DNA from: Rhizobium sp. Leaf306
GTDB taxonomy: Bacteria > Pseudomonadota > Alphaproteobacteria > Rhizobiales > Rhizobiaceae
NCBI RefSeq assembly: GCF_001423425.1
Contig: NZ_LMNX01000002.1
Coordinates: forward strand, 992,001 to 1,056,000
Direction: 5' to 3'
Length of the DNA stretch: 64,000 bases
Within the stretch, counting starts at the first letter, position 1, and every line of letters starts with the position of its first letter. This document shows, piece by piece, positions 1 to 10,066 of this stretch. The translations under genes and the position numbers were made by a program. Under the pieces are notes generated by a model. That model saw only the letters and a program-made list of their open reading frames with translations, ran no database searches and was not told the origin of the DNA.

Positions 1-282
1 GCCGTCCACCGCATCCGTCGCCTGGTCCTGGGCAGCTACGGGCTGCCCCTGCGCATCCGACGCTGGCAGATCGATCTTTGCGGTCACAGCAGCAATCCGC
101 TCGTAACGCTGATCGCCGCTGCTCACGACCACGGGTGTCGAGGTCCAAAGATCAGGATGGTCAACGTTGGAAAAGCGATGGGGCGCCGGCTCGGCAATGA
201 GATAAGCCGTGGCGGCAACGCCACTCAAGAAGACCGTGACGGCCAAGACAAGCCCGCTCAGAAGTAGAAGGATCGCTTTCAC
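1..282 (-). CDS. Membrane-anchored hypothetical protein, N-terminal part (cut by window edge)
   Basis: The reading frame is open from a GTG at 282 down to the window edge (94 codons visible). The first 30 residues contain a hydrophobic stretch (about residues 4-28, LLLLSGLVLAVTVFLSGVAA), which would be a signal anchor. It is followed by a polar Pro/Ala/Asp/Gln-rich segment that would be periplasmic. A GGAG lies about 12 bases upstream of the GTG. I do not recognise a family; the C-terminus is outside the window. The start is uncertain because the frame stays open upstream without an ATG in good context. Confidence 0.5.
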   Translation of the reverse strand, partial: MKAILLLLSGLVLAVTVFLSGVAATAYLIAEPAPHRFSNVDHPDLWTSTPVVVSSGDQRYERIAAVTAKIDLPASDAQGQPVAAQDQATDAVDG

Positions 283-470
283 GACGAGGATGCTCCGCAG
301 ATTTTCAACATGCGGACAAAATGCATGCGCGCGCAGAGGGTTCCGAACGAATTGCAACCTCGCCCGAGACAAATGCAAGGTGGTACAAAAAAGCCGACAT
401 TTGCTCGGCAGGAAGCCCCAGAGTTGCGCCATTCAGATTGTGATAGACTATCATACGGGAGGAGATTCCG

Positions 471-755
471 ATGAGAACCCTGATCGCTGCCTTGGCGGTC
501 ACGCTCGCCGCCTTGCCGGCTGAAGCACAGCAGTTTCGCAATACCGAAATCCAGCCAGATGGGACGGGTGGATATTACGGCACCTATGGAAACGAGAATT
601 TCGAGGTAAGGCCACAAGGCGATGGCGTCTCGGGACATATGGGTGGACGCAGACCCGATGTCGTCGAAGAACGGCCCTCACGACGCCCCGGAAGCGTCGG
701 CGCGACGCAGCGAAACTGCGTCGTCGACGGCAACGGAAACGCCATTTGCCGGTGA
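471..755 (+). CDS. Small secreted protein of unknown function
   Basis: This is a 94-residue protein with a clear Sec signal peptide (hydrophobic residues 3-15 and an AEA-type cleavage site near residue 19). The mature part is rich in Gly, Arg and Asn, has several short aromatic/Gly motifs (GGYYGTYGNENF) and two cysteines near the C-terminus that could form a disulphide. The start ATG follows a strong GGGAGGAG ribosome-binding site. The family is not recognised; it is probably a periplasmic or secreted small protein. It lies just left of the tRNA-Lys fragment, so it belongs to the core side of that junction. Confidence 0.6.
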   Translation: MRTLIAALAVTLAALPAEAQQFRNTEIQPDGTGGYYGTYGNENFEVRPQGDGVSGHMGGRRPDVVEERPSRRPGSVGATQRNCVVDGNGNAICR

Positions 756-792
756 AACCGGCGTTTGAACATTTCAATGTAAAGAATTGATT

Positions 793-838
<46 letters not shown>

Positions 839-1006
839 TATATTGTTTGTTGCCGTTGTTAATAGGTTAAACTGCACCCTTATCCGAGATTAAGGAAGCA
901 CCGTAAGCGCTACCCCAGACGCCATGGCGCCTTTGCCGATTTCGCGAGAAGCCGAGGCTTCAGGTGCAAAGATAGTAAGTTCTTTGAGAACGGCGTGGAC
1001 TCAGAG

Positions 1007-2365
1007 TTAAGACGCAGGCTTGAGCAAATCGTCAACAGCTTTAGTGATCTTGTCCCACTGCACATAATAGGCATCGCTAGAGACTTCAGGACGCATTTCT
1101 CCGACAACAGCGCCATAGTACGCCTTTGCTAATGATGCGCTTCTGCCCATGCACCAATTGAAGTGGTTCGGGCTCTGGAACTCGAGGATCCGCGCACCCG
1201 GCTTGCAGAAGATTACGTTCGTCAGGCCAGCGCCGTGCGGTCCAACGATGTAATCTGCGCTCGCCATTGTGTTGATCTGAAATGCAAGATCCTTTCCGGT
1301 GAAGGAAACAATCTCAAATCCTCGCTGTTTCAGGTAGCTTTCGATACCTTCTTCATTGACCAGTCTCCGATTCTGCGTGTCCGATCGGCTTATGTAAACG
1401 CGGCTGGCGTACGCACCGGGGCCCTGATAGCGCTGCTTCAGCGTGCGGAATGCTTCGACTGTGACTGGGTGAATATCCAGCCCTTCCGAACCTCGCTGAT
1501 GTGGGAACAGAAGCTTCCGCACTTTCACAGATCCGTTTCCCGAGATCCGAACCACTTTCAGCCCGAGCGCTTCAGCTACCACTTCAGCACTGGCTGCATG
1601 ATAGGGCGCTGTAAATGCAGGCAGTAAAACGACCGGTCGATCGCCCTTCCACAGATCCAGCAATCCGCTGTTCATTTTCGCAACGAAGAAGTGCAGCCAG
1701 TGATAGATATTTTCGGAGACACCGCCGAACGCATGAAGGGCGGTGTCTATCTCAAGAGTCGGCTCAACGTCTCGCATCCAGTAAGCATGTCCGTCGCCGC
1801 CATCCGCCATAGATGTTTCCCGATAGAATGGGAAATGGAACAGGCTTTCACCTGCGATCCTGCCATCTTTCTCTATGACTGCATAAGGTGTGCGCAGAGT
1901 GACGTCAGACAGCTCGATGAGGTCAATCTGCTTGGCGGTGTAAGCGTTCTCGTGATGGGTGCCAAATATATGGGGAAGGGCTTCGACCCGCGTCTCCGCC
2001 GCGAAGGAATGGACGGCTTCAGCCATGTCGTAAGCCGACTTCCGTACGAACTCTTTGTCTTCGGGCAAGCTCTGCAACATCGTCTTGATGCCAGCCGCTG
2101 GATCTCCAACTAAATTCCCACCTAGCACTACCCGATTTAGTGGATGCGGAACCCATTTGAATGCGGCTGTATCGCGACCACTCTCCGCAAGGAACAATAG
2201 AACGTCGCCCCTTATCTCCCATCTACGCTCGTTCGGATGATCATACCCAACTATACGACCATTGGAGGCAAGCTTTATTAGCTTCCCCGCATGGTCAAAG
2301 GTGTGAGAGTAGCGCCAAATTCGGTCGACAAAGTCACTCGGTTGCATCAAAGTTCCCACTTCCAT
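1007..2365 (-). CDS. GT61-family glycosyltransferase (capsular/surface polysaccharide type)
   Basis: This 452-residue protein has the C-terminal signature of DUF563/GT61 glycosyltransferases: a segment with DYIVGPHGAGLTNVIFC near residues 375-391, preceded by VYISRSDTQNRRLVNE near 325, where R and N residues are typical. The first 70 residues form a separate small module (GRIVGYDHPNERRWEI, then a FLAESGRDTAAF-like strand) that I associate with rhizobial surface-polysaccharide enzymes. It would transfer a sugar onto a cell-surface glycan in the cytoplasm; donor and acceptor cannot be read. The start could be the ATG at 2365 or one six codons later at 2347, which has a GTGGGAA upstream. It is the only large gene in the tRNA-Lys islet and is likely horizontally acquired. 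Confidence 0.75.
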   Translation of the reverse strand: MEVGTLMQPSDFVDRIWRYSHTFDHAGKLIKLASNGRIVGYDHPNERRWEIRGDVLLFLAESGRDTAAFKWVPHPLNRVVLGGNLVGDPAAGIKTMLQSLPEDKEFVRKSAYDMAEAVHSFAAETRVEALPHIFGTHHENAYTAKQIDLIELSDVTLRTPYAVIEKDGRIAGESLFHFPFYRETSMADGGDGHAYWMRDVEPTLEIDTALHAFGGVSENIYHWLHFFVAKMNSGLLDLWKGDRPVVLLPAFTAPYHAASAEVVAEALGLKVVRISGNGSVKVRKLLFPHQRGSEGLDIHPVTVEAFRTLKQRYQGPGAYASRVYISRSDTQNRRLVNEEGIESYLKQRGFEIVSFTGKDLAFQINTMASADYIVGPHGAGLTNVIFCKPGARILEFQSPNHFNWCMGRSASLAKAYYGAVVGEMRPEVSSDAYYVQWDKITKAVDDLLKPAS

Positions 2366-2451
2366 CTAAGCGATAACTTGCGGAATAGGGAACTCATTGC
2401 AAGCCTGGTCTGCACTAACCACACCTGTTTGCTACTAAGGAGAAACGAAAG

Positions 2452-2616
2452 ATGGCTGATGCTCATTCACTCATGAAAGATGAAGCTGATCTTCAGGGCT
2501 TCAAAAAGAAGCTTGAGCTGGCTGAGACGATCAGCGAGATAAAAGCGGTTATTGCCGCCATCTTGGATCATAGGCTAGCTGAACTTAGGCGCGAGGCTTA
2601 CGAGGCACCTATTTAA
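2452..2616 (+). CDS. Small charged helical protein (54 aa), unknown
   Basis: An ATG preceded by CTAAGGAGAAACG (strong AAGGAG, 9-base spacing) opens a 54-codon frame ending in TAA. The product is a Lys/Glu/Ala/Leu-rich, probably entirely helical peptide without cysteines or membrane segment. Codon use and the good ribosome-binding site favour a real gene, although it is short. It is divergent from the glycosyltransferase and inside the tRNA-Lys islet. No family is recognised. Confidence 0.5.
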   Translation: MADAHSLMKDEADLQGFKKKLELAETISEIKAVIAAILDHRLAELRREAYEAPI

Positions 2617-3069
2617 GCGCTTCAAAACTCAGCTTCAAACTTTAACTTGAAGCGGTCTGCTCGTTCTTGACGACCGAGTTGACAATCTTCTTCTATCGCT
2701 ACGACCCACTTTTGCGCGGCAACGAGAAGGGCCAGCCATTCCCAATCCGCACTTCCTTAGGGCGTCGACTACCACAAGAGGCTTCGGGTTTCTTACGTTC
2801 ACCGACACAAACGGAATCGAAGGCACCAAGGAGGAATCAGTCTCTCTATTGAGGCGGCTATCTGGCTTGGTGTAGCAAAGCTGAGGTAAGCGGTTCCCCG
2901 GCAACTATACCGGATGGTATGATGTACCATTGCCGGGACAGGACATCGTAGGCAGCCAACGGATGCACCTCACATCAGATCACGTTCATTCACTGCCTCC
3001 AATGCTACAGCATTTCGCAAAAACTGGCGAACTCCCTACCCCCATTGAAACAAGGAACGGGGGTGCAAA
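2617..3069. other. Islet stretch without a convincing gene
   Basis: Short open frames exist on both strands, but none has a plausible start and protein-like composition throughout. The stretch contains a small hairpin near 2640-2660 (CTTCAAACTTTAACTTGAAG) and a larger inverted repeat at 2897-2937. It may be degraded mobile-element sequence. Confidence 0.4.
2897..2937. repeat. Inverted repeat, stem CCCGGCAA / TTGCCGGG
   Basis: There are perfect 8-bp arms at 2897-2904 and 2930-2937, enclosing 25 bases that contain a second imperfect palindrome around GGTATGATGTACC. There is no T-run on either side, so it is not a textbook terminator. It could be a recombination or regulatory site of the islet. 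Confidence 0.5.
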
Positions 3070-3219
3070 ATGACCTTACCCTACATCTACGCATGGAACC
3101 GCCAGGGTGGAAAGGGTCAGCACTGCGAAGTGCTGGACAGAGGCACCATGAACAGCTGCTGCACGCGCTTTTCCGCCGGTTACACGATGGCATCCAGCGC
3201 AATGCTATACGACGCGTAA
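3070..3219 (+). CDS. Small mobile-element-type protein (49 aa)
   Basis: An ATG follows AAGGAACGGGGGTGCAAA, a reasonable ribosome-binding site. The 49-residue product begins MTLPYIYAWNRQGGKG and continues with CEVL and MNSCCTRF motifs. From memory this resembles a small protein family common in rhizobial prophages and islands (LPY.Y.WNR.G.KGQ.C.VL). The last 15 residues look atypical, so the C-terminus may be decayed. The function is unknown. It sits directly before the tRNA-Lys 3' end, where integrases or their small partners are normally found. Confidence 0.45.
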   Translation: MTLPYIYAWNRQGGKGQHCEVLDRGTMNSCCTRFSAGYTMASSAMLYDA

Positions 3220-3285
3220 CGCAGTCGTAAATGTCTAATGTTTTGTTTAAAATTCTTGGGAAGAGCTGGTCTGCAACGGTTCGAA

Positions 3286-3361
<76 letters not shown>

Positions 3362-3403
3362 GTAACCGGTTTGGCGAAGCGTCGTTTCCGCCGGTGTGTG
3401 GGC

Positions 3404-3432
3404 CGTATAAATGGGAAGTTTGGGCTTGTCCA
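3404..3432 (-). promoter_or_regulatory. Putative promoter of tRNA-Lys
   Basis: On the minus strand TGGACA (3432-3427) and TATACG (3409-3404) are spaced by 17 bases, about 45 bases upstream of the tRNA 5' end. This fits a sigma-70-type promoter of rhizobial style. It lies on the core side, so islet integration leaves tRNA expression intact. Confidence 0.45.
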
Positions 3433-3543
3433 GCACCTCCGGCGAAATTTGTTGGATCAGCAGCTTCTTTTTTGCGCGAGCGAACTGCCTTTGCAAGGAT
3501 ATCCGGACTTATAGTAACAAAATCAGAGGTTTGAGAATTTCGA

Positions 3544-4458
3544 CTAGATTTCGATAACGCCTTCGGCAAGTCGGATCGCTTGTCCGCCGATCCGGGCTTT
3601 TGCAATGGCCCCTTCCTGCACATCGATATGGAGATGGATAAAGGACGGCCGTCCCATCTCGACGCCTTGCTCGATGAGAAGAGGGTGATGCCCATCCGGC
3701 GGGCCGTCGAAATGATGGATCGCGCCGGACAATGCCGCTACCGCCCCACCCGTGGCTGGGTCTTCAGCGATGCCCATATCCGGCGAGAACATCCGGGCAT
3801 GAAATTTCGCCTGATGATGGACGCCGCCGCGGCAATAGACATAGGCTGAAGCGAGCGCACCCTCGACGAAAGGAGCGACCTTCTCCCAAAGCGGGGCATC
3901 GAATTCCATGTCCTGGACAGCTGCAAGATTGTGCAGCGGGATCATCAGGAAAGGCACACCGGCGCTCCAGATCGACGCAACGTGGTTTTCGAACCCGATA
4001 TCCGTCAACTCGACGCCGAGCGCGTCCGCGATGCCCTGACGGTTCAAGGCAAGGTCGATCCGCTGCGACTTCTTCGGCAGATCGAATTCGGCGAAGCCCA
4101 CCTCCCCCTGGCGCAGACGCACGGCGCACCGAACCGGACCGACCGCTTCCTCGAGAACGCAGACCAGATCGAGATCGCTGTCGCGGCCATGGGTGCGCTC
4201 GGCAAGGGCAATGGCCGTTCCGACCGTCGGATGGCCGGCGAAAGGAAGTTCCCGGCCCGGTGTGAAGATTCGCAGCTTTGCCGAATGGGTGGTGTTTGTC
4301 GACGTCTGGACGAACACCGTCTCCGAGAGGTTCATCTCCTTCGCGATCGCCTGCATGGCGCCATCGTCGAGCCCGTCTGCATCGAAGATGACCGCAAGCG
4401 GATTGCCGGAAAGTTTGGTGTCGGTGAAGACGTCGTAGATGCTGTAGGGACGCGCCAA
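3544..4458 (-). CDS. PhzF-family isomerase/epimerase-like protein
   Basis: This is a 304-residue protein of the PhzF (phenazine biosynthesis-like, diaminopimelate epimerase fold) family. The N-terminal half has YDVFTDTKLSGNPLAV, NLSETVF with the likely catalytic Glu at residue 46, and FAGHPTVGTAIAL. The C-terminal half has DPATGGAVAALSG. The family includes PhzF itself and many uncharacterised isomerases; no phenazine genes are near, so the substrate is unknown. I chose a TTG start at 4458 because GAGGAGGAG lies 6 bases before it and the family N-terminus begins exactly there. An open frame continues to 4533 but adds non-homologous residues. Confidence 0.85.
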   Translation of the reverse strand: MARPYSIYDVFTDTKLSGNPLAVIFDADGLDDGAMQAIAKEMNLSETVFVQTSTNTTHSAKLRIFTPGRELPFAGHPTVGTAIALAERTHGRDSDLDLVCVLEEAVGPVRCAVRLRQGEVGFAEFDLPKKSQRIDLALNRQGIADALGVELTDIGFENHVASIWSAGVPFLMIPLHNLAAVQDMEFDAPLWEKVAPFVEGALASAYVYCRGGVHHQAKFHARMFSPDMGIAEDPATGGAVAALSGAIHHFDGPPDGHHPLLIEQGVEMGRPSFIHLHIDVQEGAIAKARIGGQAIRLAEGVIEI

Positions 4459-4610
4459 TGCAAACTCCTCCTCATATACCGGGCGCAAAACTGCCCGAGG
4501 GCGTCCGATGGCGCAACCCCTGATCAACGTCACCGGCTGGTGATCTGGCTACCAACAGCATGCGAGAAAAGCGAACCATCCCCGGCTCGCCTCTCTCAGA
4601 GCATCGCTAC

Positions 4611-5855
4611 TCAGATGATCGGGAGCGCTTCGTGCTCGCGGGTCTCGGCATTGCCGATCAGTCTTCCGAGCCGCTTGATGCCTTCGTCGATCATCTCGTC
4701 GTTGGCGCAGGAGAAGCTGATGCGCAGCGTGTTGGCGTTGCTGCCGTCGGCGTAGAACGCCTTGCCGGGCACGAAGGCGACCTTTTCGGTTGCCAGCGAC
4801 TTTGCCAGTAATTCGGCACCGTCCATGCCCTCAGGCAGCGTCAGCCACACGAACATGCCGCCTTCGGGCTTTGTCCAGGTCGTTCCCTTCGGCATGTATT
4901 TCGCAAGTGCCGCCAGCATGGAATCGCGGCGGCTGCTATAGACCCGCTTGATCTTGGCAACCTGTTCATCGAAACCGCGCGAAGCGACATGCTCGATGGC
5001 GATCTGGTTGATCGTCGACGAGTGCAGGTCGGCCGCCTGTTTCAACAACACCAGTTTGCGGATGACCGGCATCGCTCCGATGACGAAGCCGACGCGCAGA
5101 CCGGGTGCGAGCGTCTTGGAAAAGCTGCCGCTGTAAATCGTGCGGGTCTTTTCGATACCGCCGCTGCGGGCAATGTCGAGCGCAAGGATCGGCGAAACCG
5201 GTTCGCCATCGAAGCGCAGGTTCTGGTATGCGGCATCTTCGAGAATCGCGATATCGAGTTCGTCTGCCAGTGCCAGAAGCTTTTCGCGGCCTGCGAGATC
5301 GATCGTCTCGCCGGTCGGATTGGAGAAGTCGGCGGACAGATAGGCAAACTTCACCGAGCCACCGGCTTTCGACGCCGTCTCGCGATAGGCTTCCGGCGTG
5401 CGGTTGCCGTTGACCGAGAGCTGATCGTAGGTCGGCTCATAGGCATTGAACGCGGAGAGCGCACCGAGATAGGTCGGCCACGTGACGAGCGCCGTATCAT
5501 TCGGCGACAGAAACAGTTTGCCGAGGTAATCGAGCGCCTGCTGGGAGCCTGACGTGATGAAGACGTTGTCGGCGGTACAGTCGATGCCGATCTTGGCGAC
5601 ATCGGCGACGATCCAGTCGCGTAGCGGCTTGTAGCCTTCGCTGACCGAATACTGCAGCGCCGAGTTCACTTGAGCGCCTGAGAAGATATCCGCATAGGCC
5701 TTCTGGAATTCCTCGGCCGGAAACAATGCCGGATCCGGAATGCCGCCGGCGAACGAAATGATGTCCGGCTGCTCCAGCAGCTTCAGCAATTCGCGGATTT
5801 CGGAGGCTTTCATGCGGCTGGAGCGCGTCGAGAAAATATGGTCCCAATCAAGCAC
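4611..5855 (-). CDS. PLP-dependent aminotransferase, class I/II (2-aminoadipate/MocR-like type)
   Basis: This 414-residue fold-type I aminotransferase has the PLP lysine at about residue 247 in SGSFSKTLAPGLRVGF, the SNPTG motif near residue 178, and EDAAYQNLRF carrying the Asp/Tyr pair near 207-210. The N-terminal start (LLKLLEQPDIISFAGGIPDP) is typical of the LysN / aromatic aminotransferase-like group also found fused in MocR regulators; here there is no DNA-binding domain. It probably transaminates an amino acid with 2-oxoglutarate in the cytosol. It is convergent with nothing and lies upstream of the PhzF gene on the same strand, possibly co-transcribed (about 150 bases apart). Confidence 0.85.
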   Translation of the reverse strand: MLDWDHIFSTRSSRMKASEIRELLKLLEQPDIISFAGGIPDPALFPAEEFQKAYADIFSGAQVNSALQYSVSEGYKPLRDWIVADVAKIGIDCTADNVFITSGSQQALDYLGKLFLSPNDTALVTWPTYLGALSAFNAYEPTYDQLSVNGNRTPEAYRETASKAGGSVKFAYLSADFSNPTGETIDLAGREKLLALADELDIAILEDAAYQNLRFDGEPVSPILALDIARSGGIEKTRTIYSGSFSKTLAPGLRVGFVIGAMPVIRKLVLLKQAADLHSSTINQIAIEHVASRGFDEQVAKIKRVYSSRRDSMLAALAKYMPKGTTWTKPEGGMFVWLTLPEGMDGAELLAKSLATEKVAFVPGKAFYADGSNANTLRISFSCANDEMIDEGIKRLGRLIGNAETREHEALPII

Positions 5856-5959
5856 GGGCGTTTCCTTTTATTTCAATATTCTTGGCTTCGGTTTACATAA
5901 GTTCCGACAGGTCAACAATGCTGACCTATCGGTTTTCGGTACGGTGTGATCACGAATTG

Positions 5960-5993
5960 TAAAACGCAAAAGCCCGCGCTGGTGGCGCGGGCT
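5960..5993 (-). terminator. Rho-independent terminator of eno
   Basis: On the minus strand AGCCCGCGC, a five-base loop and GCGCGGGCT form a perfect 9-bp stem followed by TTTTGCGTTTT. It lies about 30 bases after the eno stop codon. Confidence 0.85.
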
Positions 5994-6025
5994 CTCGGAC
6001 AGTCTGCCTCAGTCGACCGGAATGA

Positions 6026-7389
<1,364 letters not shown>

Positions 7390-7428
7390 GGATTACAATC
7401 CAGTCAATTCGGCGGTTTTTCGACGCCG

Positions 7429-8274
7429 TCAGCCTTTTGCAATGGCATCGAAGGCCAGCAGCTTTTCCAGAAGGCGCGGCATGTCCTTCAGGTGGACCAT
7501 GTTCGGACCGTCGGACGGTGCGTTGTCAGGATCTTCGTGGGTTTCGATGAAGACGCCGGCAACGCCGACGGCGACGGCTGCCCGCGCCAGCGTTTCGACA
7601 AATTCGCGCTGGCCGCCGGAAGAACCGCCCTGGCCGCCCGGCTGCTGAACGGAATGGGTCGCATCGAAGATGACAGGGCTTCCGAGAGACGCCATGATCG
7701 GCAGCGAACGCATGTCGGAGACAAGCGTATTATAGCCGAACGAGGCGCCGCGCTCGCACAGCATCACATTCGGATTGCCGCTTTCGAGGAACTTCGCCTG
7801 AACGTTCTTCATGTCCCAGGGCGCCAGGAACTGGCCCTTCTTCACGTTGATGGCGCAACCCGTCTTTGCGGCCGCGACGAGCAAGTCGGTCTGGCGCGAC
7901 AGGAAGGCGGGGATCTGCAGGATATCGATCGTATTGGCCACGAGGCCGCACTGCTCTTCCGTGTGGATGTCGGTCAGAACCGGAAAGCCGTATTCCTTCT
8001 TGAGATCGGCAAAGATTGCCATCGCGTTGTCCAAGCCGATGCCGCGCTTGCCGGAGATCGACGTGCGGTTGGCCTTGTCGAAGGAGGATTTGTAGACGAG
8101 GCCGATGCCGAGCTTCTTGCAGAGTTCGACAAGCGTACCCGCGATCATGAAGGCGTGATCACGGCTTTCCATCTGACAGGGACCGGCAATCAGCGAGAGC
8201 TTTGCCGTGTTGGAAAAAACGACTTTCGAACTCCCCTCGCCCACGGACACTTCAGAATTGGCGGAGACTGTCAT
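7429..8274 (-). CDS. kdsA: 3-deoxy-8-phosphooctulonate (KDO-8-P) synthase
   Basis: This 281-residue class I/II aldolase-like enzyme condenses phosphoenolpyruvate with arabinose-5-phosphate to give KDO-8-phosphate, the precursor of the inner-core KDO of lipopolysaccharide. Recognisable segments are [74 protein letters not shown] and the C-terminal [17 protein letters not shown] place the start at the ATG at 8274, where GAGGAATAGTGAA precedes it. The upstream VOC gene stops 4 bases before, implying translational coupling. It feeds PEP metabolism (eno) into envelope synthesis. Confidence 0.96.
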   Translation of the reverse strand: MTVSANSEVSVGEGSSKVVFSNTAKLSLIAGPCQMESRDHAFMIAGTLVELCKKLGIGLVYKSSFDKANRTSISGKRGIGLDNAMAIFADLKKEYGFPVLTDIHTEEQCGLVANTIDILQIPAFLSRQTDLLVAAAKTGCAINVKKGQFLAPWDMKNVQAKFLESGNPNVMLCERGASFGYNTLVSDMRSLPIMASLGSPVIFDATHSVQQPGGQGGSSGGQREFVETLARAAVAVGVAGVFIETHEDPDNAPSDGPNMVHLKDMPRLLEKLLAFDAIAKG

Positions 8275-8278
8275 TTCA

Positions 8279-9154
8279 CTATTCCTCGAAACCGAAAACC
8301 ACACCTTGCCCCGGGGCTGCCGACACGATCACGCGGCCATCCCTGCGGATGAATGCGACGTCATTAGCAGCAAGGGTGATCTCTGTCACGGCGAGATCGG
8401 TGGTCTTGAAGATGATCCCGCGCGCAGCGAGGCGCGACGATAACAAGGGCTTCATCGAAGACCGGAACTCGTCGCTGAACGTGTCGTTGGATTGAATGCG
8501 GATGCTGGCATTGGCAGCTTCGAGCCGCAGACCGTCTTTCCCTTGCTCGGGTTGCGTCTCGAACACGGTTTCGAAAAGCGGCAGAAACTTCAGCGGGTCA
8601 TCTGCAGAAAATACGATCTCTCGAAGGCCTGTAACGGCGTTTGCGTGCTCATCAAGACCACCGCGATCTGCCGGTAATGCGGCCATTCGCTGGCAGGAAA
8701 ACAGCAAGATGTCATCGACCTCGGGAACTGCCGCGAACGCCAGACGGAATGAGACTTCGCCCTCCCTACCATCGGGCAACTGCATCGGGCGGGAGAATTG
8801 AAGCATCTCGCCTACAGACATGTGCCCGTCCACAAAACGGATATGATCGGCCGCTGCATCCTGCGTCCCGACGACCACCGCCGATAGACCTTCCCTTTTC
8901 CGCTGGCCGCGAAAGCGGATGTCGCGATCGGTGAACACGTTGCCTCGTTTTGCCGCAAGCGAGGCTTGCCGACGGTTAACAATGGCCAGTGGCTCGAGGT
9001 ACGAGCCATCCGCGAAGAATATGCAGGCATTGGCTGTGCCGAAAGGGTGAACACCTTCAGGTGCCACAGTAAAGCCGAGAGCGGTCAACCTCCCCCGCGC
9101 TGACGCCAGATCTGCAACGGGCAGAACCAAATGATCGACTGACTTGTTACCCAC
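8279..9154 (-). CDS. VOC-superfamily (glyoxalase-like domain) protein
   Basis: This 291-residue protein begins with a typical VOC strand-helix unit ([29 protein letters not shown]) followed by [16 protein letters not shown], and has a second weaker repeat from about residue 150. This fits the glyoxalase-like domain family (two beta-alpha-beta-beta-beta modules). The metal ligands appear partly present (His in VDHLV, Glu in YLEPL). The reaction is unknown. It ends 4 bases before the kdsA start, so the two genes form an operon, although the functions show no obvious link. Confidence 0.75.
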   Translation of the reverse strand: MGNKSVDHLVLPVADLASARGRLTALGFTVAPEGVHPFGTANACIFFADGSYLEPLAIVNRRQASLAAKRGNVFTDRDIRFRGQRKREGLSAVVVGTQDAAADHIRFVDGHMSVGEMLQFSRPMQLPDGREGEVSFRLAFAAVPEVDDILLFSCQRMAALPADRGGLDEHANAVTGLREIVFSADDPLKFLPLFETVFETQPEQGKDGLRLEAANASIRIQSNDTFSDEFRSSMKPLLSSRLAARGIIFKTTDLAVTEITLAANDVAFIRRDGRVIVSAAPGQGVVFGFEE

Positions 9155-9284
9155 TTACACCCCCAAAGTCTTATTCCGCAGAACATTGGCTATCGCGGGA
9201 AACTCGGCAAGTGCTGCGCACGAACTGAATACGTGATCGAACGCTGAAATGAGACTATTCTTGAGCAGAAATTTGGGGCTTGCG

Positions 9285-9299
9285 GAACACAGATAGAAC
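9285..9299 (+). promoter_or_regulatory. LexA operator (SOS box) upstream of lexA
   Basis: GAAC-ACAGATA-GAAC is an exact GAAC-N7-GAAC, the alphaproteobacterial LexA recognition sequence, 48 bases before the lexA start codon. A degenerate second copy, GTTC-TGCATTT-GTTT, lies at 9311-9325. This supports autoregulation of lexA. Confidence 0.85.
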
Positions 9300-9346
9300 A
9301 TATAGCGTCCGTTCTGCATTTGTTTCCAATTCTGAGGGTCCCGTCC

Positions 9347-10066
9347 ATGCTGACACGCAAGCAACAGGAGTTACTTCTGTTCATCCACGAGCGGATGAAA
9401 GAATCAGGCGTGCCGCCGTCGTTTGACGAAATGAAGGACGCTCTCGACCTTGCATCGAAGTCCGGCATCCATAGGCTGATCACCGCGCTCGAGGAGCGTG
9501 GCTTTATTCGCCGTCTGCCGAACAGAGCACGCGCGCTCGAAGTGATCAAGCTGCCTGACGCCTATGTGGCGAACCTTCATCCGCGACGGGGATTTTCTCC
9601 CAGTGTCATCGAGGGAAGCCTCGGCAAAACGCAACCGGTCGTCGCTCAGAAGCCGGCGCCGGTCATGGCGGACAATCCGTTCTCGACAAACATTCCGGTC
9701 ATGGGTCGAATCGCTGCCGGCGTGCCGATCTCCGCGATCCAGAACAACACCCATGACATCGCCGTTCCGATCGAGATGCTGGGTTCCGGCGATCATTACG
9801 CGCTCGAAGTGAAGGGCGATTCGATGATCGATGCCGGCATCCTCGATGGCGATACCGTCATCATCAAGAATACCAGCACCGCAAGTCCAGGCGATATCAT
9901 CGTTGCCCTGGTCGATGAGGAAGAAGCGACCCTGAAGCGGTTCCGCCGCAAGGGTGCCTCGATCGCACTGGAAGCGGCAAACCCGGCTTACGAGACCCGC
10001 ATCTTCCCGCCCGACCGGGTGAAGGTCCAGGGCAAGCTTGTCGGCCTTATTCGCCGCTACCATTGA
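9347..10066 (+). CDS. lexA: LexA repressor
   Basis: This is the 239-residue SOS repressor. Residues 1-65 form the winged helix-turn-helix ([20 protein letters not shown] and [17 protein letters not shown]). An alphaproteobacterial linker follows, then the S24 peptidase domain with cleavage site Ala124-Gly125 (RIAAGVP), nucleophile Ser159 (KGDSMIDAG) and general base Lys197 (ATLKRF). In the cytoplasm it represses SOS genes and cleaves itself when RecA filaments form. I chose the ATG at 9347 because it gives the usual rhizobial length; the frame is open nine codons further up. The gene overlaps the 3' end of the convergent comEC gene by 20 bases. Confidence 0.97.
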   Translation: MLTRKQQELLLFIHERMKESGVPPSFDEMKDALDLASKSGIHRLITALEERGFIRRLPNRARALEVIKLPDAYVANLHPRRGFSPSVIEGSLGKTQPVVAQKPAPVMADNPFSTNIPVMGRIAAGVPISAIQNNTHDIAVPIEMLGSGDHYALEVKGDSMIDAGILDGDTVIIKNTSTASPGDIIVALVDEEEATLKRFRRKGASIALEAANPAYETRIFPPDRVKVQGKLVGLIRRYH

